A DNA stretch of 64,000 nt. It comes from Siphonodentalium dalli (Eukaryota > Mollusca > Scaphopoda > Gadilida > Siphonodentaliidae). The first letter of the stretch is position 1. Every line of letters starts with the position of its first letter. The notes beneath the pieces are model-generated. The model was not told where the DNA came from, did no database searches, and saw only the letters and a program-made list of their open reading frames with translations. Position numbers and translations under genes: made by a program. Below, piece after piece: positions 44,556 to 56,396 of the stretch. The stretch covers positions 95,501,319-95,565,318 of the forward strand of contig CP136066.1 of NCBI GenBank assembly GCA_032622095.1, read 5' to 3'.

Positions 44556-44846
44556 TTAAACTTTCGTTATATTCGGATGCAGGATAATGGGTGCACGGAA
44601 CTGATAAGATAGTAATCAGGCGCTGTGCCAGCTGGGAGAATGTAGAATTCTACTAACATCGCCGAAAATCTCAACGAAATCCAGCGCACATGATTTCGCC
44701 ATCGAGAGTCATTGAATTTAATTGATATATAAGAATGACGGTGTGTGATGTAATTTGGATTTATATTCGTCAAAATAACTACTTTGAGCAAGATTATTCT
44801 ACATTTCTATTTGTTCACCTTGCCTGAGTGTTTCACATCACTTTAA
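44556..44846 (+). mobile_element. TTAA-flanked MITE family B, internally deleted copy
   Basis: Matches the left and right thirds of 45038-45414 but lacks about 90 bp of the middle (the AATATTTACATCTC and GGGACGCAACTATCG part). TTAA is present at both edges. Confidence 0.75.
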
Positions 44847-45037
44847 CTTAGGAAATGTTCACTAAGTTGATGTCAATTCGGACAACACATACACTGAAAA
44901 GTTCACAACTTTTTTGTCATGTATCTTTAACAAATAAAAAAATTAGAAACCATCGACCACATTTAGCGTTTGACCATAATTTTCTCACACGCAATGCACA
45001 ATAAATGCACAATAAATCTACAATGAAGCATGTTCGT

Positions 45038-45414
45038 TTAAAGACATATTATGGTCTTGTTCGGGTCCATAAAATTGATAAGTTAGTAATCAGACGCCAT
45101 GCCAACCTGGAGAATGCAGCATTCTACTAAGTTCACCAAAATTCCTAAAGAAATCGACCATACCACTCCATAGAAAACATTGTCTGAACTATGCTCAATT
45201 GTAAATATTTACATCTCCATTCGGGACGCAACTATCGCCGATTAACTAACACACATGATTTCGCCATTGAGAGTCATTGCATTTAATTAATATATAAGAG
45301 TGACGATATGTGTTGTCAATTTAGATTAACATCCGTAAAATATAACTACTTTGAGCAAGATTATTCTCAATTTTATTGGATCACCTTTTGCCAGAGTGTT
45401 TCATATCACTTTAA
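45038..45414 (+). mobile_element. TTAA-flanked MITE family B, full copy
   Basis: TTAA, then AGACATATTATGGTCTTGTT; ends GTTTCATATCACTTTAA. It is collinear with 34647-35028. The two copies 44556 and 45038 lie only 190 bp apart in the same orientation. Confidence 0.85.
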
Positions 45415-45421
45415 CTTAACT

Positions 45422-45700
45422 TACCGAGACATATCGTTGCATTGTCGAACGAAGCAGTTGATAGACGGATTGTCAAAAAGAGCACTAGTCCACACATTAA
45501 CAGAGACATGGTATCCATTATATTCAACAACGACAAGAACGCCTTTCCTCTCACCGCGGGTGGATGGTATTGAACCTCTTGCCCTGTTGGTGCACACTTC
45601 ATTCGACAAGAAACTCAATATCGATAAAACAAATCTAAAAGATGGAGTGCGGTTGATGGCTGTCCTCACAAATCGTAAATTCAGTAGCGTTATGATCAAT
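45422..45700 (-). CDS. Possible exon with GTAAGT donor, strand uncertain
   Basis: On the minus strand an open stretch ends at a consensus donor, CTCG|GTAAGTTAAG (near 45425). It contains GVLVVVEYNGYHVSVNVWTS and FDNPSINCFVRQCNDMS. The plus strand over the same bases is also open for about 110 codons (TKQLIDGLSKRALVHTLTE..), so composition alone cannot decide. No family is recognised on either strand. Confidence 0.25.
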
Positions 45701-46139
45701 ATTCTTCATTGGGTCATTGGTAATCCTGGGTGGTTCTTACATGTGTAATCGAGTAATTGGGTAATATAATTATAGCGAACATTTATTCAATTGGAAAACA
45801 CTTCAAATCATCGCGTTTCCGCTAATGGGCATTATCGCGACAAGACAGGTATAACAAGGTGCGATATTTAAAATAAAGCATGGCTTGGGTTTAATATGTG
45901 AGTATTTCATATAACGCGACTTTCTCGCATTCTGATTGGCTGATTACTGCTATACTATTTCCGGTAGTTTCATACTGCCCTACTATTGAAGAATAGTCCC
46001 GCTTTCTACTTATAGTAACAAATCATCTTTCTCCACTTCAATATTTTGAATGTGTTTCCTGTCGTCTCCTGAGACCGTTGTGCTAAAATATTGATTCTAC
46101 AAAGATTCATTCTTCGTTAAGGACAGATTTAGAGAAATA

Positions 46140-46360
46140 AATACTTTAATCATGAAGAGATGATGTTATACTGCCCTCCCATCACCAAAGCAGTGCCGTA
46201 ATTGTAAATGTGAGGCCAGTTTCCAAAATTCGCGGCAAATAAAAATATTACAAAGTCAGACACATGATAATTCGCACCAGTGTTCGATATAATATTATAA
46301 ATAATCATGTATTGTCATTGATATATATGCTAAAATATAGTGGTCCCCAAAGAGCGATAG
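46140..46360 (+). repeat. Dispersed direct repeat, copy 1 (partner 47285-47485)
   Basis: TTTCCAAAATTCGCGGCAAA, CAGTGTTCGATATAAT, AAATAATCATG and ATAGTGGTCC recur in the same order about 1.12 kb downstream. Confidence 0.75.
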
Positions 46361-46809
46361 TCCACGAGCCGCACTATTCCTCCTCACGGACCACTATTTT
46401 TTGTCATAGTCAACACAGGCCATGCCTTAATATAATATATGATATATCAAGCGCCTTTCTCGTGTTCTGGTTTGTGCACACTGCTATATACACTATTTTA
46501 CGATAGTACCCCAGTAGGATTCCTACTCGCCTCATTTCGCGCAATCAGATTGCCGCTGAAGACACGGCCAATCTGAAACTTTACCTTTTATGATACTTTT
46601 GGTAAATCATTAGACCTATTGGTGAATTTTAAAGATCTTACAAATGTCCGATCATAACCATATCCAACGTATTTAATAGTCTGTCCGTTTATTTGGCAAG
46701 CGACCTGTCCTAATTCTGTAATGCCAGTGAACATTATTTATAACTTTCGATTTCGTTTTCAACGAAGATTAGATAACTTCTTAATTTTTGCCAAAATGTC
46801 TTCGCTAAT

Positions 46810-47280
46810 CAGGGGGTGGGGGGGGGGGGGGGGGGGGGGTCGGAAAAAATGTTCAGGTACGTATGCTGATTTTTACCTTTCGACCCTTGTTGGGACCCAC
46901 CCACCCCCGCGCCGAAATTTGTTTCCGTTTTCGGCAGTTTTTTCCGACCATTTTTGGACACCCACCCCCCCTTTAACACTAAAACAGAGATTTGCGGGGG
47001 GGGGGAATTCACTGTAAACAGCTGTATATGAATTTCTGTGCATACTATTTGTCATGGATGTTAACATTGACATGTAAATAGGAACGATTCATTTTGGGGT
47101 CATTCGGCCAAAAAAAACATGGCTGCCAGCGGCCATCTTGGATTTCAAAATTTGCAACAAAATACAACACGATAACTGCATGCAGTCAGTTTGGCAGTTA
47201 TAATTACATTATTTCTCTTATTCTAAGGTGTTTTAAGCCAAACTCATTGCAAAAACAGTAACACAAACTTGCAGGAAAAA
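46810..47280 (+). mobile_element. G-run repeat family D, copy 3
   Basis: G run, GTCGGAAAAAATGTTCAGGT, the C-rich block, TTCGGCAGTTTTTTCCGACC, AACACTAAAACAGAGATTTG, a second G run and AACATGGCTGCCAGCGGCCA in the same order as copy 1. It is the most complete copy. Confidence 0.8.
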
Positions 47281-47284
47281 AAAT

Positions 47285-47485
47285 CACGAAGAGATGCTAT
47301 TAGATGTATACTAAAAACATAATCATGATCCCCTGCCAAATCCAAAGATTGTAAATTTCCAAAATTCACGGTAAATAAAAATGTTGTGGGAATTTACACC
47401 AATGTTCGATATAATATAATAAATAATGCATATTTTGTCGTTGACTATGCCAAAATAGTGGTCCTCGGGGAGGAATAGTCCACTC
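47285..47485 (+). repeat. Dispersed direct repeat, copy 2
   Basis: See the 46140-46360 entry; this copy has AATTTCCAAAATTCACGG and CAATGTTCGATATAAT and continues into TAGTGGTCCTCGGGGAGG. Confidence 0.75.
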
Positions 47486-47514
47486 CACTCGCCTGCGGCT
47501 CAGGAGGCGAGACA

Positions 47515-47868
47515 TTAAAGGGGTACTGTACACCAAATCCGGCCATATATGGGACCATCTCCTTTTATACGCAACAGCATATATGCAACAAATGAATGAA
47601 TTTGAGCCACGGATTAGTGCAAATTACACTCATGTGCTCAATGAACGACACAAATAACATGGTAATTATAATGAAAATGAGTTTATGACTCCAGTCATAA
47701 ATTCATTTTCATTATAATTACCATGTTGGTTGTATCGTTCAGACGGTAAATGAGTGTATATTGCACTCATTCATGGCTCAAATTCATTAATTTATTGCAT
47801 ATATTCTGTTGAGTATAAAAGGAGATGGTCCCACAAATGACCGGATTTAGTGTACAGTACCCATTTAA
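47515..47868. mobile_element. TTAA-flanked fold-back MITE, family C
   Basis: TTAA, then AGGGGTACTGTACACCAAAT at one end and ATTTAGTGTACAGTACCC then ATTTAA at the other. The arms pair through GACCATCTCCTTTTATAC, TGAGCCA and ATGGTAATTATAATGAAAAT. An extra AGGAGGCGAGAC/GTCTCGCCTCCT inverted pair lies just outside the TTAA, so the element landed in, or was flanked by, a pre-existing palindrome. Partial copies are at 6251 and 50635. Confidence 0.85.
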
Positions 47869-48851
47869 GGTCTCGCCTCCTGAATTCTATTCCCGTTGAA
47901 ATTTATATTGCTGATGAAAATAACAATGATGCACTGCCTGAAATAATATCATATCGACGTCAGTTTGTAAAATTCCTTGTTGATGCCTTATGAAAAGAAA
48001 AAATGTCTATAAATAACTCTTGGTAATTGTAATAGTATTTTACATATTATATGTACATTTGTAAATGACCACTCTCATGATATATACGTTTTTTCCGAAA
48101 AACGCGGTTGAACGATTATTCCCAAGAATGTTCAACGCAATGTCTCTGAACATAACACTACATGCAGGCAATTACATACTATAATCGTGACTCATAGGCC
48201 CCACGTGGCCTGGCCGCCTGCATGGTGCAATATATGACTAGTGTTTATGTAATAAATTTATGTATTGTGCATGATGCACATGTCACGTTAATAAAAGATC
48301 ATCTCTCTCTCTATAGTTCTACTTCAAAATGTGATGTTTACTCACCTTTCCTTATAATTATGCAGCATAATATCGATTTAAACGTGTTGTATAACTTTGT
48401 AAAATGCCCAATGCCGGAGATGAAGATGATAATAACTAATCATGTTTTGAGTAAAAACTATATGCAACCGGTGATTAAAACGAGAAATCGGCCGAAGTAT
48501 CTGCGTAGAAAAGCGATGTTATCATTCGGTAACCACGCCCCATATAAATTGGCGCCATCAATGCCAATGTTGACTATTAATGTACGAAATTCGGTCATAC
48601 AGGTAATCGAATGTTGTTATTCCGACATAATTCATCAGAAAACAGCATTTACAATGCTTTTAAAACTTTTAAAACGCCAAGATTGTCTTTTAGTTACTTC
48701 CACCAAAAATTGCCAAGCTTGTCTTTTAGTCACTTCCACCAAAAATTGCCAAGCTTGGCTTTTATCACACTGCCTAATTGGACTCTTCTGATTTAAATTT
48801 GGCTATTGAACGGCATTCCGCAAACTAATATGGTCTCGGATTCAATGTTAA
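47869..48851. other. No gene recognised; 36-bp duplication at 48685-48756
   Basis: A 189-codon open frame at 48222-48791 has no domain, unusual composition and ends in the two copies of GTCTTTTAGT(T/C)ACTTCCACC. I regard it as fortuitous. Confidence 0.45.
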
Positions 48852-49644
48852 TGGTGCATCGACATGAGCCAGCAAGAAAATGTCATATCAGGTTTATCCA
48901 GTGTGACTTGGGTGACCAATGGAAACAAATATATGGGAAAATCTCCTATGATATGCTATACCCCCCCCCCCCCCGCCACATTGTCCAAACCATATCCCAA
49001 ACTCTATAAAACTTCATATAGAGTATCGACGGGTACTCCTATTTGCAAAAAAAAAAACATAATAATGTTTGCCACCCACCCCATACTGCACATGCATGTG
49101 CGAATAACATATAACTTAATCGTGTCCGAAAGAACGTGGCCGCCTTCTCATTTCCTCGGGTGAAAGGCCTCTATATATGTACATGCGTGCAAGGACGTTG
49201 CGAAAGGGATCTTTGTTGGGGTGTATCACTCCTCCAACTTTAACGAAAATGTTCATACTTGGCCCAAAATTGATTTGTTATTTTCGAACAAAAAGTAGAT
49301 TTAATTGTTCCTATAATTTGATATTCCAATCACGCGGTATTTAAATGTAGTGTGCAATGGGTTGTTTTTAAACCAAAGATCGTATGTTTCATATGGACAT
49401 CCTCCAACGGAGACGCTCTAGCCACATCTCATACATTGGTTCAATACTCCAATACAGACTTTATATTGTTTGCCTCGCGAAAACCTCATGAACGCCGCAG
49501 CCCGAATGCCTTTTCGATCAAACCTAAATCGGCCATCGGTAATCTGTACAATCAGATATAATCTTTGCAGCAATAAAATTTCAGGTCACATTTTTACCTG
49601 ATATTTTCTGAGACATTTTCATGTCGGCTCATGTGAACGCGCCT
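48852..49644. mobile_element. Second, diverged PIF/Harbinger-like element
   Basis: GGTGCATCGACATGAGCC..CAAGAAAATGTCATATCAGG at the left is mirrored by CCTGATATTTTCTGAGACAT..GGCTCATGTGAACGCGCC at the right. The same GCGCG(T)..ACATG and AAAATATCAGG words end the 42291 element. The 3-bp flanks are not clearly matched, so it is older. An inner frame at 49352-49561 has no recognisable transposase motif. Confidence 0.6.
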
Positions 49645-50634
49645 TGATCATGGTTTGGTTGGGGGACATTTCATAATGATATGCTGTCAAGTGCTGCTAT
49701 ATTCATCAGATGCCAATATAAAGGAGTTTGCTGATCTTTAAATTTCTACTGCATGACAGGTGTAAAACAGATGAGCTGTCATTCTTGGGAATGTTCAATA
49801 TAAGAAGGGTGTGATGAACTATATATTAAGTGTTAATTCATTGCAATTGTTGCAATGGCGAGGTGTGCACAGACATCAGGAATAGACACTGCTGTGGAAG
49901 AATGGCTAGGATGACAATTATTCCTGCTGGATATGTTTGAATTAAAGTTTAATTTCCAAAATCTCACTGTGTCTTCATTGATGTTTATCTTAAAACTTCA
50001 TTCAACATTGATGCAACCAATTATGTCATTTGGACAATTTACTTCATCTTCGACTCTTAATTTTGGTTGCTTATGATATGATTCATGAATGGGTGGCCCT
50101 CACATGTGCAGGCAAATTACATGCCTCAATTTAAATTTACTGACAGCACTTAAATGGTAGAATAGTCCTCAGAGGTTTGTGATTTCAGGAAATTTTACAT
50201 GTAATTTGCCACATCTTGCAGCATCTTGTGGAATTTAGTTCTATGCCAGCATGCACACTTGAAAAATTAATCACAAAATTATGTGAGAAACACTTGACTG
50301 TTTGCGTACCAACTGTTTCTATCATAATAATTTCAGGACTGTGTAAACAGTAAATAAGTGATAACCGTAAACAAAAAAATTACATGGTCACCGTTTATTT
50401 TCTGTTTACTTGACAACCAACATTATTATGGTAGAAACCATCAAAAATAATGGGTTTTCGTATAATTTAATATTTGACCAATTGGCAAAAAGAACCCATA
50501 ATATAGAAATTTGATAGCCTGTAGTATGCAAGTGATCAGCTGAATTTTTTTTCTGGAAATGGGATCTGGTGGCATCTGTTTCAGACTGTCTAAAACCTTT
50601 TTATAATTAGCCCTTTAACATATCAATGGATTGG
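49645..50634. other. No gene recognised
   Basis: AT-rich, many stops. AATGTAATTTGCC and similar words near 50200 are not organised into a repeat I can define. Confidence 0.45.
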
Positions 50635-50735
50635 TAATTATAATGAAAATCAATTCATTCATGTGTTGCATATATTTTGTTGACTATGGATATGGTACAA
50701 TAAATGGGTGGATTTAGTGTACAGTACCCTTAAAG
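50635..50735. mobile_element. MITE family C, right arm only
   Basis: GTAATTATAATGAAAATCAA to GATTTAGTGTACAGTACCC then TTAA matches the right arm of 47515-47868. Confidence 0.75.
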
Positions 50736-50749
50736 GTTGCATAAGTATG

Positions 50750-51126
50750 TTGTATGGCACATTTATCAATAAATTGTGCAAAAAAGGAACTTTTTGGTCA
50801 AAACCTAAATTGGTTTTTATCAAAACCAAAATTGGTTTCATATATAAAACCAGTTTGGGTTTTGATCAAAACCATTGGCGCTTGGTATTTGGTTTTGATC
50901 AAAACCTAATGGTTACATATATGGGACAAAAGTTCAAAACCAATTTTGGTTTTGATCGAAACGAAATATTCATACAATTTGGTTTTGATCAAAACCAATT
51001 TTGGTTTTTATCAAAACTAGTTGGCGCTTGGTATTTGGTTTTGATCAAAACCTAATTTGGTTACATATATGGGACAAAGTTCAAAACCAAATTTGGTATT
51101 TTAAAAAACCAAAACGTTTAAGAGTG
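50750..51126. mobile_element. CACTA/EnSpm-like terminus with GGTTTTGATCAAAACC repeats
   Basis: About ten copies of the palindrome GGTTTTGATCAAAACC or its halves fill the region. They include two longer direct repeats with GTTGGCGCTTGGTATTTGG-like and TACATATATGGGACAAA words (about 50875 and 51020). The right edge AACGTTTAAGAGTG reads CACTCTTAAACGTT on the other strand, a CACT-type terminus. The left end was not found. Confidence 0.55.
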
Positions 51127-51544
51127 CACACGAAGCAGTTCCCAAAATATATATGATGCAACAGGCCTGTTCAAAATAATCGTATATATATCATGCGGGG
51201 AAAAAATCATTGTAACAATGTGACTTTCTATTTTTATCCGTTACAAAAAGTTAATCAGCTTTGTGACCCCTCCAAAACAACGTGAATAGCCATCTTTATT
51301 ATAGTTGATTTACAACAATTAATACATTAATACAACCAGTTTTAAACTAGTTTGCAATATATATGTTTGATACACACATTGGCTTTTCCTTGAGATTATC
51401 ACCGCAAAATTGACAACTTTAGAACATAATGGTAGTTTTTCTAATATCGTTCAACGTGTATCTTGAATACTACAATCGCGTACAGCGGGCGCGTATACGG
51501 GCTGACGTGTCCTACTAAAGCCCGACCGCACCCGACCGCACCCG

Positions 51545-52196
51545 ACCGGAAAATCCAAATATCCAAAAAGGCGTCGACCGCGCACCTCCCCTGTCTGGCT
51601 GACCACGGAAATGGACATTATATCATGAAGTGAATATCCATATGCATCCATGGGCGATCGGACAAGTCGCTAGATGCAGCGGAAGTGAATAAATTAACCC
51701 ATATGATACGCTGCTGCCGAATTCGCTATAAATGTACGCAAAAACGCCGAAATTAACACCCGCCGACCGGACCGCCCCAGGGGTCCAAGCGAGATGTAGT
51801 TTGCACTATCGTGTAGAATAGACCCGAATGTACCAAAGTTCCAATCCCCAAGTCGATAGCTCCAGTGGACACGGCACTGTTAACCCCTGACTTGCGGCCG
51901 TTTTCGCCAGGTACGGGAAATCCAAAAAGGCGCCAACCGCACCTCCCCTGACTACCTGACAACGGAAATTATATCATGAAGGAAATACGGCTATTCATCC
52001 ATGCGCGATCGGACAAGTCGCTAGCTGCAGCGGAAGTGAATAAATTAACCCATACGCTGCTGCCGAATTCGCTATAAACGCCGAAATTAACACCCGCCGA
52101 CCACACCGCCCTAATGGGTCCGAGCGTGATGGTGTTTTTACTATCGTGCAGAATAGACCTGAATGTACCAAAGTTCCAACCCCCAAGTCGATAGCA
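51545..52196. repeat. Tandem duplication, unit about 365 bp, GC-richer than surroundings
   Basis: CACCTCCCCTG, GCGATCGGACAAGTCGCTAG, GCAGCGGAAGTGAATAAATT, CGCTGCTGCCGAATTCGCTA, CCGAAATTAACACCCGCCGA and CAAGTCGATAGC recur in the same order in both units (about 51545-51895 and 51910-52196). Minus-strand frames are partly open in both, but their reading differs between the copies, arguing against coding. Confidence 0.85.
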
Positions 52197-53050
52197 TATC
52201 ATTGTTCAGAATAAAAAATTCTTAAAACAGCATCCAATTAGATTAATTGGGACTATACTATTCTAGTCATTTTTATATCCGATTTCAATGGTATTAGATA
52301 CCCTTTACGGTTTGTGTTACAAGTTTGTGTGGGCCACGAAAATGTTGTTTAAAACAAAATCTTATTGAATCGTCTGCGGCACTAAGTTGACTAACACAAC
52401 TTCACAACTGATGCGTTTCCGCGTCTTCGCTGTGACGAAAACTTCTTATTTGACCATGTTTTGCCAATTTAAGCTCAATATCTGTCTTTTTCTTCCAACT
52501 TCGTTCGAAGTCATTATCACGTTGCTAAAAAAACCATCAATAATATAAATGATATCCTCAATCTATTTACCATGAGCATGGAACTTCATTCTAGTGGAGT
52601 CTTGAACTCTGTCGACAGTAATTCGTGACATTCCAGCCCCGGCTTCATTTGCCGCCAATGCACAGAGTTATGGAAGGCCGCAGCCATGTTGGATTTTTAA
52701 TTAATTTTTTTTTAATTTTATTTTGGACTGCATGTAGGTTTAGTCAATGTCAATTTTATTGTGCTGGTCCAGATGAAGAGTTAAAGTGTGAAATGTGTTA
52801 AATTCATCATCATTCTGCCACTGTGGACTTTTACTGCGAGCCTAGATCTTCGTTGTATACATGCGTTACACCAACTCTATCATGATGGACTTTATGTATA
52901 TACAGGGTTTCGCCACAGGTATGTATACAGGGTTTCGCCACAGGTATTAGGCACAATTTTAATAAAAATCTCGGAAAGGTATCTATCTAATTTTTGATAG
53001 AGGTCAGCATTTTTCTCTACAAAAGCAACATTTTATTTTTGATCGATCTA
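52197..53050. other. No gene recognised; 25-bp duplication at 52893-52945
   Basis: TATACAGGGTTTCGCCACAG occurs twice in a row near 52898 and 52923. GTTTCGC words recur at 54265, 54210 and 56360. No exon. Confidence 0.5.
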
Positions 53051-53970
53051 TAATTGTAGCACTATGTGACCAAATAATCATAGTTTTCAAAAAAGTTTGG
53101 TTCGCCGTCGTATTTGAAATTAGTGAACATAGAAAAACATTTAAAGTTGATAAATCAAATTTATTTGGTTGGTACCCAAAACGTTCGTCCAATGAAAAAT
53201 AAAAAAAATCAAACAATCCAACCCCTAAATCACCGAAATATATACTCTAATCATCAAACTAAATAGCCCTATTGTCAAACAGACGTTGTTTCACGAAGGA
53301 CAGCTAATTTGGATGTGGTACTCAACATACATCGAGTTTAATAACGATTTTTGTCTTTTTTTCCCTCGTCAGTTTTACATGATTCTTTTCGCGGGAGGCC
53401 ATTTTGAAAGTGCGAAACAAACTCGGGAAACGCGGCAGTAAATGACTCAAAAATAATATAATTTTACATTGATAAAAAAAAATGTTTTATCTAATTCCTT
53501 ATCTAGTGGGTATTATATATCCACCGCATGATTTTTGTCATTAAGAATGCCGGATATCAATTAAAATCGAGATATTAAAACTAATTTAATAAAGTTCAAG
53601 TTAGTTTCGCTTTCATTTTTGCAAAATGGCCTCCCGCGAAAAGAAATCTGTAAAACTGACGAAAAAAAGGGCATAAATCGTTATTAAACTCGATGTATGT
53701 TGAGTACCACCCACAAATTAGCTGTACTTCATGAAACAACGTCTGTTTAACATAGGGCTATTTAATTTGATGATAATAGTATAGATTTCGGTGATTTAGG
53801 GGTTGAATTATTTGATTTTTTGATTTTTCATTGGACGGACGTTTCGGGTACCAAAAAATAAACTTCATTGACAACTTCGAATAATTTTCTATGCTCACTT
53901 GTTTAAAGTACGACGGAAAACTAAACTTTAACAAAAAATATGATTACTTGGGCACATAATGCTAGAATTC
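53051..53970. mobile_element. 0.9-kb fold-back element, arms about 380 bp
   Basis: Left arm (53051 to about 53430) and right arm (about 53600 to 53970) are complements. Anchors are ACTCAACATACATCGAGTTT with its complement near 53690, CGCGGGAGGCCATTTTG near 53630, and AATCACCGAAAT near 53790. The 150-bp centre is AT-rich. No TIR beyond the arms and no coding. Confidence 0.88.
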
Positions 53971-54686
53971 CAGATCAATTTTATAAAAAAATTTGTGAGG
54001 ATGATTTTTTACCTCCTATTTTCACTATCAGCCTTGATACTTACCTTTATATATTTTTATGAATTTTTTTTTTTGCCAAATACCTGTGGGTTTCGCAGTA
54101 TATCGATCTCAATAGGTACAGCACCTTGCTTTGGATACAGAGTTTCTCAGTGCTTCGGTCTGAATATATGTTTATGCATTGACTTTAAAAGCATGGACAT
54201 TAATGTATAACATAGTTTCGCGGTTCACTGAACTGAATATGCGTTTATCTCATTGCCTGGTGTACAAAGTTTCGCGGTTCGCTGATCTGAATATGCGCCG
54301 ATACTTTAACTTCACCACGAAAGAACTTGCCCTCTGAGTCGTTATTTCGTGGGAATCCAGATTCAGAATCCGAATCCGATTACGGGGGCGGGGCTAATTC
54401 CTGATTCTAGGTCAGATTTTGAAATCCACATGGTCTCCGATACTATGTTTAATGTTCTCCCAGCGTCAAACATGTATCATTTGTATCCATAAAGTTCATG
54501 TTTTTTGTCATGCGTTTCTTCTATGTGTTTATACATGCACATAATTAGCTGCCAATCCGACTTAATCGCATCTTTTTTCAAGTTAAAGTGTGTTTATTGA
54601 TGAGGGCAAGCATTTCTAACAGCTCTAGGTCTCCTGAATCAAATTCCGAAAATATTGTGGTGAACACACGAAACGTGTCAGTTGTA
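53971..54686. other. No gene recognised
   Basis: A block near 54345-54400 (CGTTATTTCGTGGGAATCCA, GAATCCGATTACG) is repeated in inverted form around 56200-56340. This suggests an older element spanning the interval. Confidence 0.4.
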
Positions 54687-55400
54687 CAGGGACGTGGCTA
54701 CAGGGGCTGGTTGGGGTGTCTCGACCCCCCCCCCCGAACATTGGTACAATTTTCTTAGCTGTGTAGTCATTCACACGTGAGGCAAATCAGGATTCTTTTG
54801 ACTAACTGTTCCAAATAATGATACGAACAGGCCAGCAAAGGCAACAAACAAACCCGATTTTAAATAAATACATATACAAACTTATGACTAACTCGAGGTA
54901 GGGGTGACCGGTGATCTGTATATATGTTCAATTTGTTTTGGTAGTCATGTTGCTTTGTCATTACTAATTATTTATTTTTTCAGTGTAATAACATATGGGA
55001 GAGGGGGGCCCTTAAGTGAGTCAGCACTTGTCCTCCAATCCCAGTGTCTGTACAAACACATGTATGTGTTATATATCATGTGTTATTTAAATTTGACAAA
55101 TATATGAAATATATATGTTTAAACTAAACTTTGGTACATTTCCAGCAGTTGGAAATTTCATGCATGACACAACATTAGTTGGACATTAATTTGACACCGT
55201 ATGTAGGTTGGAATTGTTCTCATTGTTTGATTTTTTCAACCAGTAAAAGTTGGTAGTTTTCCAATCTTAGTGTGTGTCAGGTTGGATATTTCCAAGGTGG
55301 TGCAAATGGAATTCTGCGAACCTGTGAGATTGATGTTTGGTTTAAGGGGGCGGGGTGCAGTTGCCGGGAAATTTGAGGAAACATCTATCCACGTCCCTAG
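54687..55400. mobile_element. hAT-like non-autonomous element
   Basis: CAGGGACGTGG at the left and CCACGTCCCTAG at the right form the TIR. The 8 bp outside (CAGTTGTA and AACTTGTA) match at six positions, consistent with an aged 8-bp duplication. The interior has a C run and TTGGAAATTTC-type words also present in 43020-43400. Confidence 0.6.
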
Positions 55401-56396
55401 AACTTGTACATGTACGTGTGGGTACTTAATCAATAAATTGACTGACATTTCCACTATATAGTCCTGAGATCCTAGAATAAGCTTTACATTTGTGTTTGTA
55501 TGATTAGGAGATGCAGTTCACGTGCGATCACAAGGCCACAACATTAGCTTCATGAGCAAAGCTTTATTTTCCAACTAATGTACAATACGTTGGCCAAAAC
55601 ATGCCTGTGTTTCTGCACTATACAGCGACTATTGTGCAAAACTACTGCATTTAACAAAAACAAAACATTTTAAATAATAAATTGCTATAAGACTAGATAG
55701 TATATACGTGTATCTGATAATCCATCGATATCATATAATCCTACTATTTCTTGAATAAGAAGAAACATTATAATAACGAACAAAGCAGAATACAATCATA
55801 TCCATGAAGGTTCACGTGAATTCGGTCAATGGTGACGTATCCGCCGAATTTGAAATCGACATGCGTTCGGGCGGTATTTTATGGATGGAATTATGAAATG
55901 GACATATGAAAGTGACAATGAAATCGATAATGATTTGCTTCGCCATTAACCGAAGTGCTCCCCCAGTGTTACTATCAATAACATTATTATTTGGTTAATT
56001 TCAGTAATATTCCCCCAGTTTACACTCGATAAAACAAACATGTCTCCGCATTTAAAATTCTTTGATATAGATCGTTTATATTCTGCAATAATTTGTACAC
56101 AAGAGACGGATTCTTATGTTTTATTGTGTTTTTAAACTTCGAGGTGGCGAAATCTCGGTTTGTTTACATTACGAACGTTTGAGTCCGTAATCGAAATCAT
56201 GATCTGAATCTGGATTACGACGAAATAACGATTGATTACGATTACGGTATGTTCGTTTACCGATTCTGGTCTGTTCGTTTACCGAACCACGTCGTACGGG
56301 GACTAATCCGTAATCTGAATCTGGATTCTCCCACCAAATAACGACTCTGGTGTACAGAGTTTCGCGGGTGAATTGTTCTCTGAAAGACTCAAATTT
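55401..56396. other. No gene recognised
   Basis: AT-rich to 56160, then GAATCTGGATTACG and AATAACGA words that form short inverted copies of the 54350 block. No exon. Confidence 0.45.

Noticed and set aside
48222-48791. 189-codon open frame
   Set aside because: No domain, mixed low-quality composition, ends in a duplicated 36-bp tract; no splice or promoter context.
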